A stretch of DNA of 64,000 nucleotides from Tenacibaculum lutimaris (GTDB lineage: Bacteria; Bacteroidota; Bacteroidia; Flavobacteriales; Flavobacteriaceae): assembly GCF_003610735.1 (NCBI RefSeq), contig NZ_RAQM01000006.1, forward strand, positions 62,001 to 126,000, read 5' to 3'. Positions 34,601 through 42,600 of this stretch are shown piece after piece; positions within the stretch are counted from its first letter, which is position 1; every line of letters begins with the position of its first letter. The notes beneath the pieces are model-generated. The model was not told the origin of the DNA, did no database searches, and was given only the letters and a program-made list of their open reading frames with translations. A program made the translations under genes and the position numbers.

Positions 34601-34808
34601 AGCTGTTATAGAAGCTGGTGCTGTTCGTACTACTCCTATTCTACTAACTGCAGGTACTGTAGTTATTGGGGCATTTGTAATCTTATTTGACCCTATTTTC
34701 CAAGGATTAGCCATTTCTTTAATGGGAGGAACTATTACTGCAACTGTACTAACCTTATTGGTAGTACCATTAGTATACTATTTAATTGAACGTAAAAACT
34801 ATAAATAA
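31602..34808 (+). CDS. RND efflux transporter permease
   Basis: A 1068-residue protein of AcrB/MexF-like architecture: helix 1, a large periplasmic loop, helices 2-7, a second loop and helices 8-12. Helix 4 carries the proton-relay pair Asp-Asp in VTGIVVDDSIIIAENMHRH (about 410-428). The N-terminal IPREEEPQIDVPMADIFVGY and PGASPTEVESRV are typical of the HAE1-like group found in many Bacteroidota. It exports hydrophobic or toxic compounds using proton flow; the substrate is not deducible, and metal-type (CzcA) signatures are absent. Three small or accessory genes follow closely on the same strand. Confidence 0.93.
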   Translation: MKEGLAGKIAKGFIGSKLTILLMVVFMVIGVYSSFLIPREEEPQIDVPMADIFVGYPGASPTEVESRVIKPLEKIISNIKGIEYVYSTSMKEQGMVIVQFYVGEDIERSFVKLYNEINKHMDQMPKGVTMPLVKTRAIDDVPMLGLTLWSENYDDYQLKQMAQELTNEIEKVNDVAITQKIGGRNREVRVVIDKDKLAASGLDFLSVTEMLKASNQQLSAGSYDKNDTEFLVTTGKFLQSAEDVKNLVVGVQQNQPIYLKQVANVLDGPEIPKNYVSFGYGQASSNASTYQSEYPAVTISVAKRKGADAMQIADVILAKVDHLRTNLIPDDVHVEVTRNYGETASQKVSELLLHLIGAIIAVTLVVMLAMGWRGGLVVFLSVPITFALTLLSYYMLDYTLNRITLFALVFVTGIVVDDSIIIAENMHRHFKMKRLPFKQAALYAINEVGNPTILATFTVIASVLPMAFVSGLMGPYMSPMPIGASIAMILSLFVALTITPYLGYIFLREKDKHGAEEKVEEDETKAMQSTLIYKLYERFERPLIENKTKRWAFLGITIVLLLGSMSLFFTKSVAVKMLPFDNKNEFQVVIDMPEGTTLERTDAVTKEIAQYLATRPEVVNYQSYVGTSAPITFNGLVRHYDLRGGSNMADIQVNLVDKKDRSIQSHDIAKLMRGDIQNIAKKFKANVKLVEVPPGPPVLSTIVAEVYGPDYEKQIEIANEVQNILHNTNDVVDIDWMVEDNQTEYEFVIDKEKAMLYGVAPQQIAYTLNMALSNRAVSTLYDEDASNQVGIVFALDEKEKSSVQDIAQLQIKSQHGNMVSISDLVSIEEKNSAKSIYRKNQKRVVYVMADMAGELESPAYAILGMEEKLKEIPLPKGYELNELYIKQPDFEDNYTVKWDGEWQITLEVFRDLGIAFLGVIIIIYMLIVGWFQNFKAPIVMMVAIPLSMVGIILGHWMMGAYFTATSFIGMIALAGIMVRNSVLLIDFVNLRLAEGIPLKQAVIEAGAVRTTPILLTAGTVVIGAFVILFDPIFQGLAISLMGGTITATVLTLLVVPLVYYLIERKNYK

Positions 34809-34809
34809 G

Positions 34810-35115
34810 ATGAAGTTATTAATAATAACCGTAGTTGATGGGCTTCAAAATGAAGTAATGAAACTATTAAAAGAAGCAGCTATAGATAATTTTAGTGCTT
34901 CTGATATTGAAGGTTTTCGAAATTCTTTTCCTGTAATTTCTGTAAATGATTGGTTTTCTGGAAATGAAAAAGCAACTGGTTCATATATGTATTTCTCATT
35001 TACTGAAACTGATAAAATAGATACACTGTTTAACTTAATTGAAACTTTTAATAAAAATTTAGAAACAAATAATCCAATACGAGCTGTTGTGGTTCCTATT
35101 GATAAATATATTTAA
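34810..35115 (+). CDS. Small protein coupled to the RND operon, possible PII-like fold
   Basis: A 101-residue soluble protein starting at ATG 34810, one base after the permease stop (a longer frame from 34786 would overlap the permease end). The pattern MKLLIITVVDGLQNEVMKLL, a central variable loop, YMYFSFTETDKIDTLFNLI and the end AVVVPIDKYI suggests a ferredoxin-like beta-alpha-beta fold, as in PII or DUF3240-type proteins that follow efflux permeases. I cannot identify it firmly. Its position implies a regulatory or accessory role for the pump. Confidence 0.7.
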   Translation: MKLLIITVVDGLQNEVMKLLKEAAIDNFSASDIEGFRNSFPVISVNDWFSGNEKATGSYMYFSFTETDKIDTLFNLIETFNKNLETNNPIRAVVVPIDKYI

Positions 35116-35117
35116 TT

Positions 35118-35306
35118 ATGAAGAATAGAATTGTACGTGGTATTGCTGGTAGTTTTATACTTATTAGTTTAATCTTAGCTATTAAAGTAAATATTAATTG
35201 GTTATGGTTTACTGCTTTTGTAGGTGCCAATTTATTACAATCATCATTAACCAAATGGTGTTTAATGGATGATATTTTAACCAAGGTTTTTAAAGTAAAA
35301 GAGTAA
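35118..35306 (+). CDS. DUF2892 family small membrane protein
   Basis: A 62-residue protein with two hydrophobic helices (about 7-24 and 27-45) and the family layout: a start RIVRGIAGSFILISL and a middle WLWFTAFVGANLLQSSLTKW followed by a single Cys at 48. DUF2892 proteins often accompany rhodanese, thioredoxin and Crp/Fnr genes in redox and sulfur stress loci; the function is not established. It starts 2 bases after the previous gene and ends the efflux operon, nearly touching the convergent peptidase gene. Confidence 0.85.
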   Translation: MKNRIVRGIAGSFILISLILAIKVNINWLWFTAFVGANLLQSSLTKWCLMDDILTKVFKVKE

Positions 35307-35310
35307 CTAT

Positions 35311-36114
35311 TTATACTACAGAATAGTTTAACATGAGTTGAATCTTTTTATACAATTGTGGAAATTGTTGCTGTAAATCTTTTGGAGTTTCAAAAAAGTG
35401 CTCCATAATTACAGCAACAAATTCCAATTTATTTGTTAATGCATATGCTCTAAAATAACCTGATGATTTAATTCTTTCAGCATTCGCTTTATCATCCATA
35501 AAACTGGTTATTTCTTCAAATAAACGGTAATAAATTCGGGCACTTACATCTTTCGATTTTCTTCCATGAAAGGTTAACGCATGTGAAAACTCATGAATTC
35601 CTAAGTTTAAATTATCATTCAATACAATATCTCCTAACAAAAAATCTTCCCAAGAAAACACAATAGATTTTAATCTTGGGTTAAACTCTCCTTTATGATA
35701 TTGTTTAGTTATTGTTGAATAAAAACTAGTAGGATATATTATAATTTTATCGAAAGTTGTTGTAAGGTATTTACGCATTCCGAAAGTTAATTTAATATAC
35801 GATGCTGCTATTAGAACTTTTGCTTCTGGAGTTAAGTCAAAATCATCTCTTTCAACAAAATCATAGGTTCTGATAAACTTGGTCAGTCGATGTTCAAAAT
35901 ACACTTTTTGTTTTTCACTTAGTTTTTTATAGAACCTTACATTTTCAACTAAAAACGCTTTCTTTTTCTTAGGCAATTTCTTCTTTATTGGGTAAAAATG
36001 CACAAAAATAGGTTTGTTAAAAATAGATACATAAACGGACTCAATAACATTAACTCCAACCCCAATAAAACCAATAAAAATGGCAGTATATTTAATTAAA
36101 AAAATAGGTTTCAT
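35311..36114 (-). CDS. MtfA-like zinc-dependent peptidase
   Basis: A 267-residue protein with one N-terminal membrane helix (about 8-30) and a catalytic domain with the zinc motif HEFSHALTFH (HExxH, about 176-185) and an ASYIKLTFG segment upstream, as in MtfA (YeeI/DUF980) peptidases. MtfA in E. coli controls the Mlc repressor; no such partner is evident in Bacteroidota, so the substrate is unknown. It is a single reverse-strand gene. A perfect TGTAAC-N4-GTTACA palindrome overlaps its promoter region, which suggests repression by the Crp/Fnr regulator. Confidence 0.87.
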   Translation of the reverse strand: MKPIFLIKYTAIFIGFIGVGVNVIESVYVSIFNKPIFVHFYPIKKKLPKKKKAFLVENVRFYKKLSEKQKVYFEHRLTKFIRTYDFVERDDFDLTPEAKVLIAASYIKLTFGMRKYLTTTFDKIIIYPTSFYSTITKQYHKGEFNPRLKSIVFSWEDFLLGDIVLNDNLNLGIHEFSHALTFHGRKSKDVSARIYYRLFEEITSFMDDKANAERIKSSGYFRAYALTNKLEFVAVIMEHFFETPKDLQQQFPQLYKKIQLMLNYSVV

Positions 36115-36144
36115 ATCAATTTTGAAAAAATCAAATATAGCTTA

Positions 36145-36160
36145 TGTAACTTAGGTTACA
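36145..36160 (-). promoter_or_regulatory. Predicted Crp/Fnr operator overlapping the mtfA-like promoter
   Basis: TGTAACTTAGGTTACA has fully matching half sites. On the reverse strand a perfect -7 box TATATTTG lies at 36132-36139, with its first base only 13.5 bases from the centre, so the site covers the spacer near -26. This is a repressor-like position, unlike the other three sites. Confidence 0.6.
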
Positions 36161-36231
36161 TTACTTAACAATAGCTTTTTTTAATTTTACAATCAGTTAA
36201 GCAACCTTTCCCCAATATTTCCCTTAAAGAT

Positions 36232-36270
36232 AAAAAAACAGCAGAGAGCTTATCTTCTGCTGTTTTAATT
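36232..36270 (-). terminator. Second of two tandem terminators
   Basis: AAACAGCAGA with TCTGCTGTTT, a 10-pair stem, followed on the reverse strand by T7. It backs up the hairpin at 36285-36320 that ends the glycerophosphodiesterase transcript. Confidence 0.75.
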
Positions 36271-36284
36271 TTTACTCTGTCTCA

Positions 36285-36320
36285 TAAAAAAGGGCTAGAA
36301 AAATAACTTTTCCAACCCTC
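36285..36320 (-). terminator. First of two tandem terminators
   Basis: AGGG-CTAGAAAA pairs imperfectly with TTTTCCAA-CCCT, and the reverse strand continues with T6. It lies 29 bases behind the stop of the phosphodiesterase gene. Confidence 0.65.
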
Positions 36321-36348
36321 TTCAAAATAAACAGAAATTTATAAAAAA

Positions 36349-37278
36349 CTACTTTTCTCTACGCAATCCTTCTTTTTTTAAATAGCTTAATAATTCTTCT
36401 GGCCTATCAGTCATAATTGCATTTGCTCCATTTTTTATTAACCAGCCCCAAGATACTTCTGGTCCTTCTAATAGAGCCATTTCGTCTGTTCTTCCTGCAA
36501 CTAATGCATCCCAAAGTGGGATATTTAAAACAGTTATTCCTTTTTTATTTAATCTTTTTATTTCTTTAAAATTTTTAGTGTTTGTACTTGAAAAGGTAAC
36601 CTCATAAGCTATAGGTGATAATTTTTTGTTATAATCCTTCACAAATTCCTCTGGGTTATCAGTATTATCAATTAGTATAGGCATATATATGATCTCTTTC
36701 ATTAAATCTCCATACTTTTTAAGCATAAAATCAACCGTTTCTCTTCCTTTAAAAATTGCTTGATTTACTGTTCCAGTTTCTTTTAAAACCTCGTAGGCTT
36801 CCCTTACAGTATTTCCTTCAACTTTATCTAAATTAATCATTATTTTCCCTTTAGCTAACAACATTATCTCTTTAAGTGTAGGTATTTGTTGCCTAGAATG
36901 TCTTACTCCGCAGGCATTTTTAAGTCTTAACTTTTTAATTTCTTCCAAAGTCATATCACTAACTTTTCCTTTACCATTGGTTGTGCGATCAACAGTTGTA
37001 TCGTGAATAGCTACTAAGTGCCCATCTTTAGTTAAACGTACGTCTATTTCAACAATATCGACCCCTAAATCAATACACCTTTGTACTGCCATTAAACTAT
37101 TTTCTGGTGCGTACCTCCAATCTCCTCTATGTGACACAACCAAAACATGGTTCTTCTGAGGCTTTTTTAGCTGTTCTAAAACTAAAGCTGCCTTCTCTAA
37201 ATTTTTTTCTTGTGCATTAGAATCACTAACTACACTGAATAAAAACAATGCAGTTATTATAAATACTATTCTTTTCAT
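36349..37278 (-). CDS. Secreted glycerophosphodiester phosphodiesterase family protein 1
   Basis: A 309-residue GDPD-domain TIM barrel with a signal peptide (1-22, SDSNAQ). The catalytic start is VSHRGDWRYAPENS (His and Arg of the HR..PEN motif), followed by DIVEIDVRLTKDGHLVAIHD, which holds the metal-binding Glu-Asp and second His, and DRTTNGKG. It should hydrolyse glycerophosphodiesters to glycerol-3-phosphate plus an alcohol in the periplasm. The frame opens further up at 37320, but that part covers a strong hairpin; the ATG at 37278 restores the signal peptide. It is similar in layout to the next gene upstream, so the two are probably paralogues. Confidence 0.9.
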   Translation of the reverse strand: MKRIVFIITALFLFSVVSDSNAQEKNLEKAALVLEQLKKPQKNHVLVVSHRGDWRYAPENSLMAVQRCIDLGVDIVEIDVRLTKDGHLVAIHDTTVDRTTNGKGKVSDMTLEEIKKLRLKNACGVRHSRQQIPTLKEIMLLAKGKIMINLDKVEGNTVREAYEVLKETGTVNQAIFKGRETVDFMLKKYGDLMKEIIYMPILIDNTDNPEEFVKDYNKKLSPIAYEVTFSSTNTKNFKEIKRLNKKGITVLNIPLWDALVAGRTDEMALLEGPEVSWGWLIKNGANAIMTDRPEELLSYLKKEGLRREK

Positions 37279-37294
37279 TTTTTGATTGTTTTTA

Positions 37295-37327
37295 AAATAG
37301 TATGGAGTAAAAAACTCCATACTATTT
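37295..37327 (-). terminator. Strong hairpin between the two GDPD genes
   Basis: AAATAGTATGGAGT with its exact 14-base complement and a 5-base A/T loop sits 4 bases after the stop of the upstream GDPD gene, followed on the reverse strand by TTTTAAAAAC. It may be a leaky terminator or an mRNA-stabilising stem that lowers expression of the last gene. Confidence 0.65.
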
Positions 37328-37330
37328 ATT

Positions 37331-38266
37331 TTAATTATGAAGTCCTTTACTTCTAAGGTAATCTAATAACAACTTCGGTCTATCTGTTTGAATAATATCT
37401 ATATTGTTCGTAATAAACCAATCGTAAACATTTACATCTAAATATGCTTTCTCATCATCATGACCTCCATTATGTTTAGCCCATAATGAATTAACCCATA
37501 CACTTGCTCCTTTATTTCGAATAGTTTTAAATTTTTTTATAAGCGAAATTGTATCTTGAGGGACAGTAAACTCAAACGCTAAAGGAATATCTCCTTCCAA
37601 ATATTCATCTATTGTTTGTTTTGCATTTGGGTTTGCCAACCTTACAATTGGCATGAAGTTTACTTTATCTAAATACTCTCCAAACTCATTTTCTACTTGT
37701 TTTTTAGACTTCGCTCCTTTTATAATTATCTGATCTAATGTTTGAGTTTTTTTAGCAACTTCATAACATTTATCGAAAATATCGTAACTCTTATCTAAAT
37801 TAACCAGTATTTTACCTTTACATAAGTTTAAAGCTTCTTCTAATGTTGGAATTTTATTTGAAGTAGCCACTCCTAAACCATCTAAAAGCTGTAAGGTTTT
37901 TAAACTATCTAAAGTCCATTCATTTACTGCTCCTTTACCCTTAGTTGTTCTATCTATAGTCTTATCATGCATCAAAACTAAGTGACCGTCTTTTGTTTCT
38001 CTTACATCAATTTCTACCATATCAACCCCCATATCAATACAGCTTTGTATTGCTTGAAGTGAATTTTCTGGAGCATTTCTCCAATCTCCTCTATGAGCTA
38101 CAACTATAACTTCTTTATTGGTTGAATCGTGCAAATTAGCGAGCAAACTTTCTAGTTTACTTAGCTTTTTATTAGGCTCTTCCTCATTTTTTGATTCAGT
38201 GATTTTTTTACAACTTACAGCGCTGACTAGGAGTATTGATAATATTAAACTCTTAAATTTCATCAT
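37331..38266 (-). CDS. Glycerophosphodiester phosphodiesterase family lipoprotein 2
   Basis: A 311-residue predicted lipoprotein (lipobox SAVSC, Cys19 from the first of two adjacent ATG codons) with a GDPD domain: VAHRGDWRNAPENS, DMVEIDVRETKDGHLVLMHD and DRTTKGKG. The catalytic His and metal ligands of the family are in place. It should sit on the periplasmic or surface side of a membrane and release glycerol-3-phosphate from glycerophosphodiesters. It is 16 bases downstream of the SusD-like gene, which ties it to the substrate captured by the SusCD pair. Confidence 0.9.
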   Translation of the reverse strand: MMKFKSLILSILLVSAVSCKKITESKNEEEPNKKLSKLESLLANLHDSTNKEVIVVAHRGDWRNAPENSLQAIQSCIDMGVDMVEIDVRETKDGHLVLMHDKTIDRTTKGKGAVNEWTLDSLKTLQLLDGLGVATSNKIPTLEEALNLCKGKILVNLDKSYDIFDKCYEVAKKTQTLDQIIIKGAKSKKQVENEFGEYLDKVNFMPIVRLANPNAKQTIDEYLEGDIPLAFEFTVPQDTISLIKKFKTIRNKGASVWVNSLWAKHNGGHDDEKAYLDVNVYDWFITNNIDIIQTDRPKLLLDYLRSKGLHN

Positions 38267-38282
38267 TTAATTATTTTTAAAA

Positions 38283-39668
38283 TTAGTACCCTGGATTTTG
38301 TTGTAAAGCTGGATCTGCTGCTATTTGACTTGCTGGTAAAGGCATTAATAGTTTAGTATTATCCGAAATACCTAATACCTCAGAAGCTCTATTTTGTCTT
38401 AAAATATCAAACCAACGATGTCCTTCCCAAACAAGCTCCAATCTTCTTTGTAAATCAACTTCAGTAAATACTGATGACTTATCTTCCATTCCGTTATAAT
38501 CTTCTAACCCAACTCTATTTCTTATCTGATTTATATAGTTAATGGCATTAGTTTGATTTCCTAACTCATTTTCAACCTCAGCTAACATTAAAAGTACATC
38601 TGCATAACGCAATACTACCCAATCACTTTCTGCATCACCTACCACAGTAGTTGGAACAGCTATTTTATTATTATATGCTACTCCTGATTCTAAAGTACCT
38701 ACGTATACATCTTTACGTTTATCATTATTTTGATATAAACTATAAAAATCTGACTTTAAAACTCCATGTCCTTTAGTTCCTGTTAAATTCCCAACGACTC
38801 TTCCTGTAGGATTAAACATTCGATAAGCATCAGATCCTTCACTATTTGAATTTATTCCTGAAGAAAATTGTACTGCAAAAATAATTTCTTCATTAAGTTC
38901 ATTACTTGTTGAAAACACCTCATTTACATCTACTAAATTGTGCGCTCCTGAACTTACTACTTCTTCTAAATGTAATTTTGCTTGATCGTAATTTTGAAGC
39001 GTTAATTCCACCTTACCTAACAATACTTGTGCTGCAGATTTAACTACTCTCATCTTATTACTTTCACTTCTAACAGGAAGTAAATCTATAGCTTCAGATA
39101 AATCTTCTGTTATCTGAGTATACACTTCATTTGCAGGTGTTCTTTCTTGTCCAAAAGAATCTTGAGGATTAATAATTTCACTAGTTATCAATGGAACGTC
39201 TCCATAAATCCTTACAAGATTGAAATAATATAGTGCTCGTATAAACTTCATCTCTCCTATTCTATTTTTACGAGTTTCTTCACTGTTATATTCAATATTT
39301 TCTATTCTATTAAGAACAATATTCGCTCTTTGAATTCCTTTGTAAGCATCTTTCCAAATATTAGCTATCAATCCACTTTGAGCTATTACGTTATAATCAT
39401 CAAGTTGTCCGTAAACACCTCCGTCATTAGCGGGTGTTTGGTCATAAGCATCTTCACCAGGAAGCTCTCCTATCGCAGGTATTGCTGTATCAAAGTTTCC
39501 TGTAAACTGTAAAGAAGCATAAACAGCATTTACAGCTTCTTCTAGCTCTGCTTCGTTTGAATAAAAATTATCTGCAACCTTACTGGTATTAGGGTTTTGT
39601 ATCAGTTCATTATCGCACGAAGCAGTAACTAATGCAATAACAATTAAAAAATATATTGTACGTTTCAT
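38283..39668 (-). CDS. RagB/SusD family surface lipoprotein
   Basis: A 461-residue lipoprotein (Cys18, in ALVTASCDNE) with the SusD/RagB layout: an N-terminal LEEAVNAVYASLQFTG helix pair, TPR-like helices (about 95-240) and the C-terminal signature RRLELVWEGHRWFDILR (about 409-425) ending QNPGY. It forms the lid over the SusC channel and binds the substrate at the cell surface. It lies 19 bases after the SusC gene. Given the two phosphodiesterases downstream, the ligand is probably a glycerophosphodiester or phospholipid fragment, by inference. Confidence 0.93.
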   Translation of the reverse strand: MKRTIYFLIVIALVTASCDNELIQNPNTSKVADNFYSNEAELEEAVNAVYASLQFTGNFDTAIPAIGELPGEDAYDQTPANDGGVYGQLDDYNVIAQSGLIANIWKDAYKGIQRANIVLNRIENIEYNSEETRKNRIGEMKFIRALYYFNLVRIYGDVPLITSEIINPQDSFGQERTPANEVYTQITEDLSEAIDLLPVRSESNKMRVVKSAAQVLLGKVELTLQNYDQAKLHLEEVVSSGAHNLVDVNEVFSTSNELNEEIIFAVQFSSGINSNSEGSDAYRMFNPTGRVVGNLTGTKGHGVLKSDFYSLYQNNDKRKDVYVGTLESGVAYNNKIAVPTTVVGDAESDWVVLRYADVLLMLAEVENELGNQTNAINYINQIRNRVGLEDYNGMEDKSSVFTEVDLQRRLELVWEGHRWFDILRQNRASEVLGISDNTKLLMPLPASQIAADPALQQNPGY

Positions 39669-39687
39669 TTCTTCTTTATTTTATTTG

Positions 39688-42600
39688 TTAGTAAGTTACT
39701 CTTACTCCTACTAAATATGTTTTTGCTACTGGGTAATTTCCTCCATTATTAAAACCAGAGGTTAAAATATTCCCTGAAGTTCCGTCAGGATTCCACCCTC
39801 TATAATCTGTTGAAGTAAAAAGGTTATTTCCTGATACGTAAACTTGTAATTTTGAAAGCTTAAGTTTATTTAAAAGAGACTCAGAAAAATCATATGCTAA
39901 ACGAACATCTCTTAATCGTATATAATCTCCGTTGTTTCTTTCAACTACAACTGAACTTCTCAATAACTTTCTCGAATTAGAAAAGTTTCCAAAGTTTGGT
40001 TGCCCTAAAAATCCGTTCGGATTGTTTTCTGGGTGATACCTATTTTCAAAATAATATGTGGTTGGTACAGCAAAACCTTCTCCTGATTCTGTTAAGCTTG
40101 ACATATCTCCATCCATTAACGTTCTTCCTTTTACTCCGTTAAATCCAAAGCTAAAAGTAAATCCTTCATACTGTAAATTAGCCCCAAAACCATATGTGAA
40201 ATCTGGCATATATGATCCTTTTGAAACTTTATCATCTACATTAATTACTCCATCACCATTCATGTCTTTCACTTTATAATCTCCTGTTAGCGTTCCTGGT
40301 AAATGAGGTGTATTATCTATTTCTTCTTGGGTCTTAAAAACTCCATCAACTTCATAACCGTAAATTTCTGCAATAGAGTGCCCTACTTTAGTTACAAAAT
40401 TTTGATCTGTTCCTGTAGCTATTTCTTTTTGCCCTGGACCAAGAGCTAGTACTTTATTGTTATATGAAGTTAAGTTTGCATTGAATCCAACTTTTACATT
40501 TCCTAAAGAAAAATCTTGTCCTGACAATTGAAGCTCTAGCCCTTTATTTTCCATTTCTCCAATGTTTGCCAATACTGTAGTATAACCTGTTTGTTGAGGC
40601 ACTGGTACATCTAACAACAAATCGCGTGTATTAGTTTTGTAATAGGCAGCACTTAAATTTACTTTATGAAACAGCCCTAAGTCTAATCCTACATTTAAAG
40701 AAGAAGCTACCTCCCAACCTAAATCTGGGTTAGGAGCCGTTGTGGTAATATACCCTGGAGCCAACCCTCCATCAAATACATAATTAGAATCTGTTACCAA
40801 TGCTTGAGAACTGTAATTCCCTATCTGATTGTTACCTGTTTGTCCCCAGCTACCTGAAATTTTTCCAAATGTGATAATATCTTTTAGCGGGAAAAACTCT
40901 TCTCTATTAAATACCCATCCTGCCGAAACTGATGGAAAATACCCCCATCTATTATTACTACCAAATCGAGAAGATCCATCTGCCCTTATAGCTGCCGAGA
41001 ATAAATACTTTGAATTATAATCGTATTGTACACGAGATAAATAGGATTCTAAAGTCCAAATATCAAGAGTATTATCAACGGTAAACGAACTACCTCCTGC
41101 AATGTTTTGAATATTATTATCAGCAAACCCTGTAGCTTTCACAGTAGTACTGCTTATTTTTTCTTTTTGAAAAGTATGCCCCACAAGTACATTCAACGAA
41201 TGCTTGTTAGATTTTAACTGATAATTTAAAGTATTTTCAACTAAATAATTATATCTATTTAATTTACGTTCAGTAGCATCTGCATCACTTCTAGGTGCAG
41301 GTGTACGATATGATCCTACATCCGATGGGTAATAATAGTTTCGTACATACGCATCATAATCTCCTCCCATTGAAAACTTATATTTCAAATTTTTGAAGAT
41401 TTCAGCATCTAAATAAATATTACCAAAAGTTCTAAAACGATCTTTTTGATCGATAACTTTTCTTGAAGTAGCTACTAAATTTTCAACAGGTGTTCCATTA
41501 ATACGTACTCCTTCTATTTCTCTTTGTTCATTAATTAACTGATCACTTATATTCAAGCTTCCATCAAACTTGTACGGAGAATAAGAAGGAAAATTCAAAG
41601 GAATAAGCGCTAAAGCTCCAGAACTTCTGCTACTCTGATTTAAAGCATCTTGAACTGTAAACGTTGGTTTAATATTTATTCCAAATTTTACTTTATCTGA
41701 TATTTTTGAATCTAAATTTAAGGTTGCCGAATAACGTTTTAAACCACTACCAATTACAATACCTTCTTGGTGAAAATATCCTAAAGAAGTATAATACCTT
41801 GTTTTTTTATTACCTCCAGAAATTGAAAGATCATAATTATACATTGGAGCAGCCCTAAACGCTTCATTCATCCAATTTGTGTTGATTAATCCTTGCTCTC
41901 CATCAAGGTAAGGTTGTAGATAATCTAAATACAACTCTCTTCCGTCAATATTTCTACCATTAATTTTTTTAGTTACCCTAACTGAGTTTGGGTCACTTTC
42001 ACTTCTGTTTAAAGGATCTTTAGAAACATAGCCCCAGTTACGAGCTTCAGTTAAAAATTGAGCATGCTTATAAGCATCTACAAGTTCAACTCCAGAACTT
42101 TGTTCTTGTATTCCCATGTAAGTGTGTAACGAAATAGAAGTTTTTTGATCTGATTTACCTTTTTTTGTAGTTACTAATATTACTCCATTTGCTGCTCTGG
42201 AACCATATATTGCTGCTGAAGCGGCATCCTTTAAAATACTTATATCAGAAATATCATTTGAATTTATAGAGTTTAACGAACTTCCTTCTGTTAACGGATA
42301 ACCATCTACTACAATTAATGGATTCGCACCTGCAGTTAATGTTCCTGTACCTCTAATTACAATTTGAGAAGCAGCTCCTGGTTGTCCATTGAACTGATTT
42401 ACTACTACTCCAGACATTTTACCTGCTATTTGTTGCTCTATAGAGGCTGAAGCTACTTTCGTTAGTTCTTCATTTTTTAACTCTCCTACTGCACCAACTA
42501 CTTTAGCTCTAGATTGTTCTCCATAACCTATAATAACAACTTCATCTAATACTTGAGCGTCTTCTAATAGAGTAATGTTAAAAACTGTTTCTGAACCAAT

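Noticed and set aside
29120..34808. Efflux operon as a metal (CzcCBA) system
   Set aside because: The permease has drug-type helix 4 (VVDDSIIIAEN) and lacks clear Czc metal motifs; a general RND call is safer.
36266..36300. CTGTCTCATAAAAAAGGGC resembling a transposon end
   Set aside because: No transposase frame or paired inverted repeat is nearby; the bases are explained by the tandem terminators.
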